Shown: positions 1 to 9,069, numbered from the stretch's first letter. The stretch is 64,000 nucleotides of DNA from Prevotella melaninogenica (GCF_018127925.1 NZ_CP072347.1:994501-1058500), one strand, 5' to 3'. Translations and numbers: made by a program. The notes: generated from the sequence alone by a model not told the origin.

Positions 1-936
1 CAGTTTAGTAAAATCAATGTCCCATTCGAAGTGATTGATAACTACATTTCTGCTATTGACGAATGTGAATATGAGCGCTATGCTCCTGGTGACGAGAAAG
101 GTAATATGAAACGAACACTTGATGCAGCAATGAAAGCTATAGCAGATATGGAAGAGGCTGTAAAGAAATTGAAGCCTTCAAGCAAGAAGACTTTCAACTT
201 CTTCTTCCTTATCATATGTATGTCTATTTTCTCTTTGCAGCTGTCAGCACAAACAAAGGCTGATATTGACAAGCTATATCAAAAAGGAAATTACATGCAA
301 GCTGTTAAAGGTTATGAGAAGCTATTAAAGCAGGGCGAATCTGCTGCCTTATATTATAATCTTGGCAATAGCTACTATCGTCTTGATAACATTCCACATG
401 CAGTGTTATCATATGAGCGTGCACAACGTCTTGCTCCAAGCGATGAGGATATTCGTTTCAATCTTCAGTTGGCACAATCAAAGACAATTGATAATTTGAC
501 ACCAGAGCCAGAAATGTTTTTTATAACATGGTATAAGGCACTGGTTAATTATCTTAGTGTTGACATGTGGGCAATTCTCAGTCTTGTTTGTCTATTTATT
601 TCGCTTTTAGCACTTGTTGTGTACTTGTTTGTTGACATTGAGTTCCTTAGGAAGTTGTCAAAGGTGGTATTACCTGTCTTTTTCCTCCTTTTCATTGTCA
701 ACACATTCTTTGCTATACAACAGGTTTATTTGTTAGACTCAGAATCACATGGTATTATCATGACACCATCAGCCGTTGTAAGAAAGACGCCTGATCAGAA
801 GTCTGCCGAGGCATTTATTCTTCATGAAGGTTCTAAAGTCAGAATTACCGATAATAGTATGAGCCAGTGGACAGAAATTAAGTTGAGTGATGGTCGTCAA
901 GGCTGGATTAAGGCTGAAAATGTTGAAGCTATATAA
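1..936 (+). CDS. batE: BatD C-terminus fused in frame to BatE (TPR-SH3 protein), 5' partial
   Basis: The frame is open from base 1 to the stop at 934-936, so the gene starts left of the window. The first ~55 codons (around ECEYERYAPGD) resemble the C-terminus of BatD, the membrane protein of the Bacteroidota Bat operon. They run without a stop into a hydrophobic stretch (about 193-250) that looks like the old BatE signal peptide, ending LSAQ. Then come TPR helices (YNLGNSYYRLDNIPHAVLSYERA), two membrane helices (about 550-640 and 665-725) and a C-terminal SH3-like domain (SAVVRKTP to GRQGWIKAENVEAI). In relatives BatD and BatE are, as I recall, separate proteins linked to stress or oxygen tolerance; here they look fused. 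A BatE start at an internal ATG cannot be excluded. The molecular role is not established. Confidence 0.8.
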   Translation, partial: QFSKINVPFEVIDNYISAIDECEYERYAPGDEKGNMKRTLDAAMKAIADMEEAVKKLKPSSKKTFNFFFLIICMSIFSLQLSAQTKADIDKLYQKGNYMQAVKGYEKLLKQGESAALYYNLGNSYYRLDNIPHAVLSYERAQRLAPSDEDIRFNLQLAQSKTIDNLTPEPEMFFITWYKALVNYLSVDMWAILSLVCLFISLLALVVYLFVDIEFLRKLSKVVLPVFFLLFIVNTFFAIQQVYLLDSESHGIIMTPSAVVRKTPDQKSAEAFILHEGSKVRITDNSMSQWTEIKLSDGRQGWIKAENVEAI

Positions 937-975
937 ATGACAACCTGACAGAAAGTTTCTTATAGAATCCAAACA

Positions 976-1671
976 ATGAATTTAGACGTATTAAGAGAAC
1001 TTGATAAATCAATTTTACTCGCTTTCAATGGAGGCGATAACCTTTTTATTGATTATTTTGTTCTTACAGTGACCAATGCTTTTACATGGATTCCTCTTTA
1101 TGCGTCTTTGCTTTATTTGGTTATAAAGAATAATGAGAAGTGGCAAAAGATAATACTTGTTATTGGAGCAGTGGCATTGGGGCTTCTTATCGTAAATGGT
1201 TTAAATCTTGGTATTGTAAAGCCACTTGTTGCCCGACCACGCCCTCTCAATAATCCAAATTTACAGGGAATTGTTGTGGCTGTAAATCATTATATGGCTG
1301 ATGGGTATAGTTTTTTCTCGTCACATACTGCTAATGCCTTTGTGATAGCAGTATTCTTCTGTTTATTGGTACGTGACCGTATCTTTTCTATTTTGATGAT
1401 AGCATGGAGCATTATGGTATCCCTAACACGTCCATATCTTGGTGTTCATTATCCTTCTGACGTATTTGTTGGAATGATATTTGGCTCAAGCGTCGCTGTT
1501 TTCACTTATTTTTTATACCTTCGCATTTATATTCGTTTTAGTGACAAATTACACTATATTTCGACAAAATATACGCGAACAGGTTATAGCTTTGCAGATA
1601 TAGACGTTGTTATTAGTGTACTTATATTGTCATTTATTTACGCGGCTTTTCGTGCCGTCTTATCAATATAA
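976..1671 (+). CDS. PAP2-family membrane phosphatase
   Basis: This 231-residue integral membrane protein carries the three acid-phosphatase signatures of the PAP2 superfamily. They are KPLVARPRP near residue 76, SFFSSHTANAF near 114 (active-site SxxH, with Ser where many members have PSGH) and TRPYLGVHYPSD near 151. About six hydrophobic helices surround them, which places the active site at the outer face of the inner membrane. Family members remove phosphate from undecaprenyl pyrophosphate, phosphatidylglycerol phosphate or lipid A; the substrate cannot be told here. The gene lies 39 bp after the BatD-BatE gene and 8 bp before queA, so the three are probably co-transcribed. Confidence 0.88.
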   Translation: MNLDVLRELDKSILLAFNGGDNLFIDYFVLTVTNAFTWIPLYASLLYLVIKNNEKWQKIILVIGAVALGLLIVNGLNLGIVKPLVARPRPLNNPNLQGIVVAVNHYMADGYSFFSSHTANAFVIAVFFCLLVRDRIFSILMIAWSIMVSLTRPYLGVHYPSDVFVGMIFGSSVAVFTYFLYLRIYIRFSDKLHYISTKYTRTGYSFADIDVVISVLILSFIYAAFRAVLSI

Positions 1672-1679
1672 ATTAAATT

Positions 1680-2951
1680 ATGTCTGAAGATACAAAACAT
1701 ATTAGCATTTCTGATTACAACTATCCACTCCCCGATGAGCGCATCGCCAAATTTCCGTTGACAGAGCGCGACCATAGCAAGTTATTGCTTTATAAGCATG
1801 GTGATGTATCGGAGGACATTTTTTATAATCTTCCTGAATATTTGCCTAAAGGTGCGTTGATGGTTTTCAATAATACGAAAGTCATTCAGGCACGTATGCA
1901 CTTTCGTAAGGAGACGGGAGCCCTCATAGAGGTATTCCTAATGGAACCAGCACAGCCAACAGATTATGAATTGATGTTTCAAACAAATCACGAGTGTGCA
2001 TGGCTTTGTATGGTTGGCAACCTTAAGAAGTGGAAGGAAGGTGCATTAAAGCGTGCATTCGAAATTAAAGGGCAAAAGCTAACACTCACCGCAACAATGG
2101 ACCGCAGTAAGGTGCAGGAGCAAGCTGGTGGAACCAATCATTGGATTCAATTTGAGTGGGATAATACAAACATATCATTTGCTGAGATTCTGGAAGCCGT
2201 AGGTGAATTACCTATTCCTCCATATCTTAACCGTGCTACAGAGGAAAGTGATAAGGAAACTTATCAAACCGTATATTCAAAGATTAAAGGCTCAGTGGCA
2301 GCGCCTACAGCTGGACTTCACTTTACCAATAAAGTGCTGAAAGCCTTGGATGAACATGGTGTTGATCGTGAGGAACTTACACTTCATGTGGGAGCCGGAA
2401 CTTTCAAACCTGTGAAGAGTCAGGAGATTGAGGGCCATAATATGCACACGGAGTTTGTTGTTGTTCGTCGTCAGACCTTGGAGAAACTACTGAAGCATAA
2501 TTGCCATGCTGTTGCTGTAGGAACAACAAGTGTGAGAACACTGGAAAGCCTTTATTATATGGGTGTTAAGTTGGTGTTGTCTCCAGAAATGGCAGAGAAA
2601 GACCTTCATGTCAATCAATGGGAGCCATATGACTTACCACATAATGAAGAAGGATTGGTCATTGTGAATGGTAAGGCGATAACTGCAGAGGATTCAATCC
2701 GTCATTTGCTTGCCTATTTGGATAAAGACGGATTAAATGTGTTACATTCGAGTACACAGATTATCATTGCTCCTGGCTATACCTATAAGATTGTCAAGGC
2801 GCTCATTACCAATTTTCATCAACCACAATCAACGTTGTTGCTCTTAGTGAGTGCTTTCTTAAAGGGCGATTGGCGTAAGGTTTATGATTATGCGCTCAGC
2901 CATGACTTCCGTTTCCTTAGCTATGGTGATTCTTCGTTGTTGATTCCATAA
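1680..2951 (+). CDS. queA: S-adenosylmethionine:tRNA ribosyltransferase-isomerase QueA
   Basis: QueA transfers and isomerises the ribosyl part of S-adenosylmethionine onto 7-aminomethyl-deazaguanine in tRNA, giving epoxyqueuosine. The 423-residue protein shows the family signatures: YPLPDERIAKFPLTERDHSKLL at the N-terminus (residues about 14-35), MVFNNTKVIQARM, the block AAPTAGLHFT with the following ELTLHVGAGTFKPV, and a C-terminal NFHQPQSTLLLLVSAF. It is longer than the ~350 residues of E. coli QueA because of an inserted stretch near residues 100-150 and one near 300, as is usual in Bacteroidota. It starts 8 bp after the PAP2 gene. No other queuosine gene is in the window. Confidence 0.95.
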   Translation: MSEDTKHISISDYNYPLPDERIAKFPLTERDHSKLLLYKHGDVSEDIFYNLPEYLPKGALMVFNNTKVIQARMHFRKETGALIEVFLMEPAQPTDYELMFQTNHECAWLCMVGNLKKWKEGALKRAFEIKGQKLTLTATMDRSKVQEQAGGTNHWIQFEWDNTNISFAEILEAVGELPIPPYLNRATEESDKETYQTVYSKIKGSVAAPTAGLHFTNKVLKALDEHGVDREELTLHVGAGTFKPVKSQEIEGHNMHTEFVVVRRQTLEKLLKHNCHAVAVGTTSVRTLESLYYMGVKLVLSPEMAEKDLHVNQWEPYDLPHNEEGLVIVNGKAITAEDSIRHLLAYLDKDGLNVLHSSTQIIIAPGYTYKIVKALITNFHQPQSTLLLLVSAFLKGDWRKVYDYALSHDFRFLSYGDSSLLIP

Positions 2952-3170
2952 CATGATGCCGAAAGCTATAGAAATATTAAATTAGTTATTGGAAGAATAA
3001 ATCATTATCGCTAAGATTTAATTTATTGGGCTTATATGTCCAACAAATTGTGCATGGTATTAAAACATATTTAGCGATAGGATAACAAAATTCCCATTAT
3101 TAATTAAGGATGAAATGCAGCTAATTGCCAAGCTATTAGTTGCGTTATCTATAAAGTTAATGAATAAAAG

Positions 3171-4391
3171 ATGAAAATAGGAGATAAAGTAAGATTTTTA
3201 AGTTCTACTGGTGGTGGAGTCATTGCTGGTTTCAAAGGTAAAATTGTTTTGGTTGAAGACGAAGACGGTTTTCAGATACCGACACCAGCCAATGAGGTAG
3301 TAGTTGTTGAAGATGCCGCTACCGACCGTGCAAAACTGCGTATCGACCAGCAACAACGTAAGATGGAGAAAGGTGAGGACACCCGCAGTATCAAGCAACG
3401 TCTGACCGCTACAGGTGCTGAAGAAGAGGAAGTAGGGGAGGATTGGCGTGATGTTGATGCAGATATAGAACCGAATGATGACCCTTCCGTTAATTTTGAA
3501 GCTCCAGTAAGAGAACGTGTTGGTGGTGATGAGTTGTCTATTTATCTTGCTTTCACACCTACCGATATAAAGAACCTCACGACTACACACTTCAAGTCTT
3601 ATCTTGTCAATGATTCAAATTATTATGTTCATTTCTCCTACTCTTTAAAGCAGGAAGATAAGTGGGTATTAAAGGCTGTTGGCGAATTGGAACCAAATAT
3701 GAAGCTGTTGATTGAGGACTTCACACTTGCCGACCTCAACGATATGCTACAGGGATGTGTTCAACTTCACAGCTATAAAAAGGATAAGCCTTTCGCACTC
3801 AAGCCTACTTGTGACCTTCAGGTGAAGATTGATGCCGTGAAGTTCTATAAGCTCAATACTTTCCACGAGAGTGTTTTCTTTGAGCAGCCAGCATTGATAT
3901 ACACGTTGATTGAGAAGGATAAGCCTGCTCAGCACCCGATGTTGGAACCTTTGACAAGAAAGGCAGAGGACGAAGCTACTGAGAAACTAAAGGTGGGATA
4001 TTCTTCCCCAAGCCGTCTGTCAGAAGAAGAGATTGACAAGAAGACGGAGGAACTTGCCAAGCGTTATAAGTTTGAGCGTAAGAAACCTGCTAAACAGATT
4101 CTTAGCGATGACAAAATTATCATAGACCTTCATGCTGATGAATTGCTCGAGACGACAGCGGGTATGACAGCGGCAGATATTCTTGAATATCAATTAGATG
4201 TTTTCCGTCGTACGCTCGAACAATACAAGGCTCATCGTGGCAAGAAACTCATTTTTATCCACGGAAAGGGTGAAGGCGTATTGCGTCATGCTATTATTCA
4301 TGAACTTAATTATAAATACAAACATTATTCTTACCAAGATGCTTCTTTCCGTGAATACGGCTACGGAGCTACTCAGGTAACAATTAAATAA
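3171..4391 (+). CDS. DUF2027 protein with C-terminal Smr domain
   Basis: The 406-residue protein begins with a small beta domain (MKIGDKVRFLSSTGGG, residues 1-45), continues through a charged linker (about 50-115) and a DUF2027-type beta domain (about 120-265), and ends in an Smr domain (about 315-406). The Smr domain carries DLHADELLE and IHGKGEGVLRHAI, the conserved LDxH-like and HGxGxG motifs seen in MutS2, where the domain nicks nucleic acid. No MutS ATPase part is present, so this is a stand-alone Smr protein; its substrate is unknown. It precedes nadE by 14 bp. A full mutS2 with its own Smr domain lies at 38980-41688. Confidence 0.85.
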   Translation: MKIGDKVRFLSSTGGGVIAGFKGKIVLVEDEDGFQIPTPANEVVVVEDAATDRAKLRIDQQQRKMEKGEDTRSIKQRLTATGAEEEEVGEDWRDVDADIEPNDDPSVNFEAPVRERVGGDELSIYLAFTPTDIKNLTTTHFKSYLVNDSNYYVHFSYSLKQEDKWVLKAVGELEPNMKLLIEDFTLADLNDMLQGCVQLHSYKKDKPFALKPTCDLQVKIDAVKFYKLNTFHESVFFEQPALIYTLIEKDKPAQHPMLEPLTRKAEDEATEKLKVGYSSPSRLSEEEIDKKTEELAKRYKFERKKPAKQILSDDKIIIDLHADELLETTAGMTAADILEYQLDVFRRTLEQYKAHRGKKLIFIHGKGEGVLRHAIIHELNYKYKHYSYQDASFREYGYGATQVTIK

Positions 4392-4405
4392 TTTTTTCAT
4401 TCAAT

Positions 4406-6376
4406 ATGAAACACGGACTTATAAAGGTGGCTGCAGCTATTCCTGCAGTGAAGGTTGCAGATACAAAGTTCAACCTTATAGAAACAGAAAAGCAGATTGC
4501 TATTGCTGAAGGTCAGGGCGTAGAGGTTATCGTTTTCCCAGAACTTTCAATAACGGGTTACACTTGTCAGGACCTTTTCCAGCAACAGCTTCTCCTTGAC
4601 GATACTGAGCAGGCAGTCATTGAGCTGCTCGAATTTACTCGCCAATTAGATATCACCGTCATTGTCGGTGCACCTGTAGCTGTGGGAGCATTGCTCCTTA
4701 ATTGCGCATTGGTCATTCAACAAGGAAAACTCTTAGGCATCGTGGCAAAGACCTTCTTGCCTAACTATAGCGAGTTCTATGAGAAACGATGGTTTGCATC
4801 TTCACAAGACTTGCGCCCACAGCACATTCTCTTTGCAGGGAATAATATTCGCGTGACACCAGAGTTGCAGATTTTCCGCACGTCAGAGGGGGCTACCTTT
4901 GCCATAGAAATCTGTGAGGATGTATGGGCACCAACACCACCGAGCAATCATCTTGCCTTGGCAGGTGCTGAGATTATTTTCAACCTCTCTACCAGCGACG
5001 AACTCATCGGAAAGCATACCTACTTGAAGTCACTGCTTGCCCAGCAAAGCGCACGTACTATCAGCGGATACGTTTATAGCAGCAGTGGTTTTGGTGAGAG
5101 TACGCAGGATGTTGTCTTTGGCGGAAATGCATTGATTTTTGAGAATGGCTCACTTGTTAAGCAGTCAGAGCGTTTCCAGCTTGACCCACAGTTAGTTATC
5201 TCTGAAATTGATATTGAAAATTTGCGTAGCGAACGTCGTACCAATAGTACCTTTGTCAACGCACAACGTCCTGTTGCATCAGGATTAGCTGGTGTTACTG
5301 GTCAGATTGATGAACTCGCCTTGCATGTGGATTGCTTGCCACCGCTCAATCCTATGCGTGAGTTTACGCTGACACGCGAGTTCGACCAGCATCCTTTCAT
5401 TCCTAAGACTGAAAATATGCAGGAAGCTTGCGATGAAATCTATAATATTCAGGTGAGTGGATTGGCAAAAAGATTGGTACATACTAATTGCAAATCAGCA
5501 ATTATCGGTATCAGTGGTGGACTTGATTCCACCCTTGCCCTCCTTGTTGTTGTCAAGACTTTTGATAAGCTTGGGCTTGACCGTAAGGGGATTGTTGGTG
5601 TTACCATGCCAGGGTTCGGAACAACGGGCAGAACCTATAAGAATGCAATGGCACTGATGGAACATCTCGGTATCACGATTCGTGAGATTGATATTAAAGC
5701 CTCTGTTTTACAGCATTTTAAGGATATTGGTCATGACCCAGAGGTGCACGATTCTACTTATGAGAACGCACAGGCTCGTGAACGTACGCAGATTTTGATG
5801 GATTTGAGCAATCAGATGAACGGACTTGTCATTGGTACGGGCGACCTTAGCGAACTTGCCTTGGGATGGTGCACCTATAATGGCGACCACATGAGTATGT
5901 ATGCCGTGAATGCAGGTGTGCCAAAGACGCTGACACAATATCTTGTGCGTTATGCTGCCGACACAACTAAGGATGAAAATGTACGTAAGACATTGATAGA
6001 CATCGTGGAAACTCCAATCTCACCAGAGCTGAAACCTGCTGATGATAAGGGAGAAATTGCGCAGAAGACAGAGGACCTTGTTGGACCTTACGAGCTTCAC
6101 GATTTCTTCCTCTATTATGTTCTTCGCTGCGGTTTCCGCCCTTCAAAAATCTATTGGATGGCGCAGAATGCCTTTCGTGGTGTTTACCCCGACAGCGTCA
6201 TTCTTCATTGGATGCGCATCTTCTTCCGTAGGTTCTTCTCTCAGCAATTCAAGCGTTCATGCTTGCCAGACGGACCAAAGGTGGGCAGCGTGAGCCTTTC
6301 GCCACGTGGCGACTGGAGAATGCCGTCTGATGCAATGTCAACCAACTGGCTAAACGAGTTGGAAGGACTGTCATGA
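4406..6376 (+). CDS. nadE: Glutamine-dependent NAD+ synthetase NadE
   Basis: This 656-residue two-domain enzyme amidates nicotinic acid adenine dinucleotide to NAD+ with glutamine as nitrogen donor. The N-terminal nitrilase-type glutaminase (residues ~1-290) shows the Glu-Lys-Cys triad: Glu in VFPELSITGY (about 46), Lys in AKTFLPNYSEFYEKRWF and Cys in AIEICEDVWAP (about 172). The C-terminal synthetase (from ~340) has the ATP pyrophosphatase P-loop ISGGLDSTLAL and GTGDLSELALGW. Length and domain order match the glutamine-dependent NadE type. It follows the Smr protein by 14 bp and overlaps the next gene by 4 bp (ATGA), so translation is probably coupled. Confidence 0.96.
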   Translation: MKHGLIKVAAAIPAVKVADTKFNLIETEKQIAIAEGQGVEVIVFPELSITGYTCQDLFQQQLLLDDTEQAVIELLEFTRQLDITVIVGAPVAVGALLLNCALVIQQGKLLGIVAKTFLPNYSEFYEKRWFASSQDLRPQHILFAGNNIRVTPELQIFRTSEGATFAIEICEDVWAPTPPSNHLALAGAEIIFNLSTSDELIGKHTYLKSLLAQQSARTISGYVYSSSGFGESTQDVVFGGNALIFENGSLVKQSERFQLDPQLVISEIDIENLRSERRTNSTFVNAQRPVASGLAGVTGQIDELALHVDCLPPLNPMREFTLTREFDQHPFIPKTENMQEACDEIYNIQVSGLAKRLVHTNCKSAIIGISGGLDSTLALLVVVKTFDKLGLDRKGIVGVTMPGFGTTGRTYKNAMALMEHLGITIREIDIKASVLQHFKDIGHDPEVHDSTYENAQARERTQILMDLSNQMNGLVIGTGDLSELALGWCTYNGDHMSMYAVNAGVPKTLTQYLVRYAADTTKDENVRKTLIDIVETPISPELKPADDKGEIAQKTEDLVGPYELHDFFLYYVLRCGFRPSKIYWMAQNAFRGVYPDSVILHWMRIFFRRFFSQQFKRSCLPDGPKVGSVSLSPRGDWRMPSDAMSTNWLNELEGLS

Positions 6377-6885
6377 AGCGAATAATCTTTCAACTTATTT
6401 TCTTACTGATTCCTCTGTGCACACCTGCGCAGGGGAATCTTCCTTTACTTCCATTGCCTGTGCTTGAATTATTGCAATATCAGGTACAGAAATGGAAGCG
6501 GGCGGTTGCACCTTATCTTTTCAGTAAGTATGGACTCAGACGAATTCCGACAGAGTTAGTAGCTGATGACACACGTCAGTTGTGGGGGTGGCACGTCGGT
6601 CCTAATGCTGACTTCGACCAATCAAAACAACCTTTCTACAGGCTCTTTGCAAAGAAGGATAATTCAAGCCTTGCTGTCATTGACGATAGGGGAGGAGCGT
6701 TGCAAATCGTCTTTTGGGACAAGGGATATTATCATACATTGGCGTCTGGTCTTCGGGCACATGGCTACCAGCTGCAGCAAGTCAAGCCTGCGACTAATGT
6801 TCTTCGTTTTCAGCGTGAGGGCAGTTCTGTGATAGCAGACGTGACGGTGTGGGCAGATATGTACGTCTTAGAGCTTCATAACTGA
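6373..6885 (+). CDS. Small secreted protein of unknown function
   Basis: The 170-residue product has a signal peptide (MKRIIFQLIFLLIPLCTPAQG, cleavage likely after PAQ), so it is exported and probably periplasmic. The mature part is rich in aromatics (WGWHVGP, FWDKGYYH) and has no motif I recognise. Its start codon overlaps the nadE stop as ATGA, which argues for a real, coupled gene rather than a chance frame. It is the last gene before the insertion sequence and has no clear terminator behind it. Confidence 0.7.
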   Translation: MKRIIFQLIFLLIPLCTPAQGNLPLLPLPVLELLQYQVQKWKRAVAPYLFSKYGLRRIPTELVADDTRQLWGWHVGPNADFDQSKQPFYRLFAKKDNSSLAVIDDRGGALQIVFWDKGYYHTLASGLRAHGYQLQQVKPATNVLRFQREGSSVIADVTVWADMYVLELHN

Positions 6886-6933
6886 TAACGACTTGTTTTC
6901 TACTTTCTTCTCTTGTTTTTCATTTTGACGATA

Positions 6934-6964
6934 CAAAGATAAGTTTTAATTTCTAAGATTGCAA
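6934..6964 (-). promoter_or_regulatory. Minus-strand promoter candidate facing the nadE operon 3' end
   Basis: On the minus strand TTG (6962-6964) is followed after 20 bp by TATCTTTG (6934-6941), close to the Bacteroidota -33/-7 pair. It points leftward into the 3' ends of the small secreted gene and nadE. No minus-strand coding frame of note lies downstream; the first ATG opens only a 7-codon frame (MKNKRRK). Confidence 0.4.
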
Positions 6965-7161
6965 GAAAAGCGAGTGTTATAAAATGTTATTTTAGTTATA
7001 ATGTGCTATTAGTCAGTGTTTTACAAAATGATTAGCAGTTATCGCATAGGCTAATAACAATACGCTCATTATTTATTTTTTTCGCATAGAGGTTCTCTCT
7101 AAGCTTCTTTGATGCCATATCTATACGATGCAGATGCGCCTTCCACCGTGAATAGATAGGC

Positions 7162-7169
7162 TAAAAACT
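7162..7169. repeat. Left copy of 8-bp target-site duplication
   Basis: TAAAAACT directly abuts the left inverted repeat of the insertion sequence and is repeated exactly at 8476-8483. Eight base pairs is the duplication length typical of ISL3-family transposition. Confidence 0.9.
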
Positions 7170-8475
7170 GGTTCTTCCGTTAAATGGATAGATATCTCTG
7201 ATTAGTTATATATAAAAAGCTGGTATTATGTATCTTTGTAGTGACCAAACTTCAAGAACATGAATACCAGCATAATGCAAAACGCCTTAGGCGTCTCCCA
7301 ACAAGATTGTCAGAATCTGCGCTACGAAGGTAATAACTTAGTTTTAGAAATCCAAACTCCAAAGGAAAAACTTTGTTGTCCTGTATGTGGAAGTCATAAT
7401 ATTAATCGTAACGGCAGTCATATTCGTCGCTTTGTAAGTGTTCCCATAGGTCTGAGCAAGACCTATCTGGACATGCGTGTACATCGTATTCAATGTCACG
7501 ACTGCGGCTGTATCAAACAAGAAAACATCGACTTTGCGAAAGGAAAACGTCGGCACACTATAGCTTTTGCAAATATGGTGTTTGACCTGTCTCGCTTTGC
7601 AACAATTCAAGATATATCATGGTTCCTACAGGTATCCTGGGATGTAGTACGTAATATACAGATGGAGTTTCTACAGTCAAATTACTCTAACCCAGACCTT
7701 TCCATGTTAAGGCGTATTTCCATTGATGAGTTTGCCACTCATAAGGGGCATGTATACAAGACCATAGTTGTAGATTTGGATAATGGTCATATTGTTTATG
7801 TCGGTGATGGTAATGGCAAGAATGCTCTTGATGGATTTTGGGAACGGCTCGGCAAAGACAAAGAGCATATACAAGCAGTATGTACAGACCTTTCTGCCGC
7901 ATATACACGAGCTGTAAGTGAGCATCTTCCCAATGCAGCACTTGTAGTAGACCACTTTCATGTAACCAAGCTTATGAACGAAAAGCTGGACTTGCTAAGG
8001 AGACAGTTATGGCATGAGGAAAAGGACATCAACAAGCGTAAAGTAATCAAAGGAACACGTTGGTTGTTACTCAGAAATGGAAATGATATCTTTGATCATG
8101 CACACAGAAATAGACTGGAGAACGCACTAAGCCTAAACCGTCCGCTAATGATTGCCTATTATCTCAAAGAAGATCTTAAGGAAATATGGAATCAGTGTAG
8201 TAAGCAAAAGGCTAAAGCTGTGTTGGATGAATGGGTAAAGCAAGCTATAGAATCCAAAATACAACCATTAATGAAAATGGCGTCAACTATTAGAGCATAC
8301 AAGACATACATATTAGCATGGTATGACCATTATATAACAAACGGAACAATAGAAGGAATTAACAACAAAATAAAAGTTTTGAAAAGACAGATATATGGGT
8401 TCAGAAATGAAGAATACTTCAAATTAAGACTATATGCACTGCATGATAGGAGTCTACGCATTTAACGGAAGAGCC
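7170..8475 (+). mobile_element. Intact ISL3-family insertion sequence, 1306 bp
   Basis: The element is bounded by imperfect inverted repeats of about 24 bp. The left end begins GGTTCTTCCGTTAAATG at 7170; the right end, read inward on the opposite strand from 8475, begins GGCTCTTCCGTTAAATG. About 20 of 24 positions match. Both ends are flanked by the same 8-bp sequence TAAAAACT, showing a simple insertion that has not been rearranged since. A single full-length transposase gene fills the element, and its stop codon (8463-8465) lies inside the right inverted repeat. The insertion is in an intergenic region, so no recognisable gene was broken. A copy with intact ends and an intact transposase is probably recent and may be mobile. 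Confidence 0.95.
7260..8465 (+). CDS. ISL3-family DDE transposase
   Basis: The 401-residue enzyme is complete. An N-terminal zinc-binding domain has Cys39/40 and Cys43, then Cys79, Cys82 and Cys84 (CCPVCG and CHDCGC). A helix-turn-helix follows (FATIQDISWFLQVSWDVVRN, about 113-132). The catalytic core supplies Asp156 (SIDEFATHKG), Asp210 (CTDLSAAY) and Glu365 (NGTIEGINNKIK), matching the DDE triad of the family; VVDHFHV (229-235) is a further signature. A -7 box TATCTTTG at 7231-7238 sits 22 bp before the ATG inside the element, so the element carries its own promoter. It binds the terminal repeats and performs cut-and-paste transposition. Confidence 0.95.
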   Translation: MNTSIMQNALGVSQQDCQNLRYEGNNLVLEIQTPKEKLCCPVCGSHNINRNGSHIRRFVSVPIGLSKTYLDMRVHRIQCHDCGCIKQENIDFAKGKRRHTIAFANMVFDLSRFATIQDISWFLQVSWDVVRNIQMEFLQSNYSNPDLSMLRRISIDEFATHKGHVYKTIVVDLDNGHIVYVGDGNGKNALDGFWERLGKDKEHIQAVCTDLSAAYTRAVSEHLPNAALVVDHFHVTKLMNEKLDLLRRQLWHEEKDINKRKVIKGTRWLLLRNGNDIFDHAHRNRLENALSLNRPLMIAYYLKEDLKEIWNQCSKQKAKAVLDEWVKQAIESKIQPLMKMASTIRAYKTYILAWYDHYITNGTIEGINNKIKVLKRQIYGFRNEEYFKLRLYALHDRSLRI

Positions 8476-8483
8476 TAAAAACT
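8476..8483. repeat. Right copy of 8-bp target-site duplication
   Basis: TAAAAACT immediately follows the right inverted repeat and exactly matches 7162-7169. Confidence 0.9.
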
Positions 8484-8600
8484 TCCTTTTATTTATTGTA
8501 TAAGACGTTAAGACCTAACTTTTTACAATAGTGAGAGTGAGAACAATACTTCTGTTCTGATTGATAATCAGTAACATAACTTCTTTGTTACTTTCCTCCG

Positions 8601-8833
8601 ATTACAAAATTACAAATTACATATTACATTAAGGACCATCAGACTTTTCGTATGGTGCCGAATAGGTGAAAAATGATAGTTTTATAATGAATAAAATAAT
8701 AATTTATAATATAAATATTTTTATTATTATATATAATATTTATATTATATATAATAATAAACTTTTGTTCCTTAGCTGCTGGCAGACATACCCCCACGAC
8801 CTTAATGTAATTTGTAATTTGTAATTTTGTAAT
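8601..8833. repeat. Nested inverted-repeat element with AT-rich palindromic core
   Basis: The arms are 34 bp with one mismatch: 8601-8634 (begins ATTACAAAATTACAAATTAC, ends ATTAAGG) and 8800-8833 (its reverse complement, begins CCTTAATG). Nearly concentric inside them is a second perfect 14-bp pair, 8706-8719 (ATAATATAAATATT) and 8735-8748, in a run of almost pure A and T. The whole 233 bp could fold into one long hairpin. It has no coding frame of its own, and I found no flanking target duplication. Confidence 0.75.
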
Positions 8834-9038
8834 TTTGAGAAATGATAATACAACCATAAAGTGTCCGTATACATAAGGGAGGATACTTGCTCAATAAAAG
8901 ATAACTCATGATATATCAAAAAGTTAGACTTAAAATAACATTTTTTAAAGTAATAGATTCTTGGAATCACAAAGATTTGTTCGTAACTTTACACGTATAT
9001 AAAAGAAACTTCTACATAGAAATCTACTTACATCTTCC

Positions 9039-9069
9039 TTGCTTTTTTATCAGATATTCTTTATCTTTG
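9039..9069 (+). promoter_or_regulatory. Promoter candidate for the outer-membrane protein gene
   Basis: TTG at 9039-9041 and TATCTTTG at 9062-9069 with a 20-bp spacer fit the Bacteroidota primary-sigma promoter. The start codon lies 62 bp downstream. Confidence 0.55.

Noticed and set aside
2952-3170. Possible structured RNA between queA and the Smr gene (TATCGCTAA at about 3008 and TTAGCGATA at about 3072 are complementary)
   Set aside because: Only a 9-bp pair over a ~50-base loop; no match to a known riboswitch or small RNA could be made.
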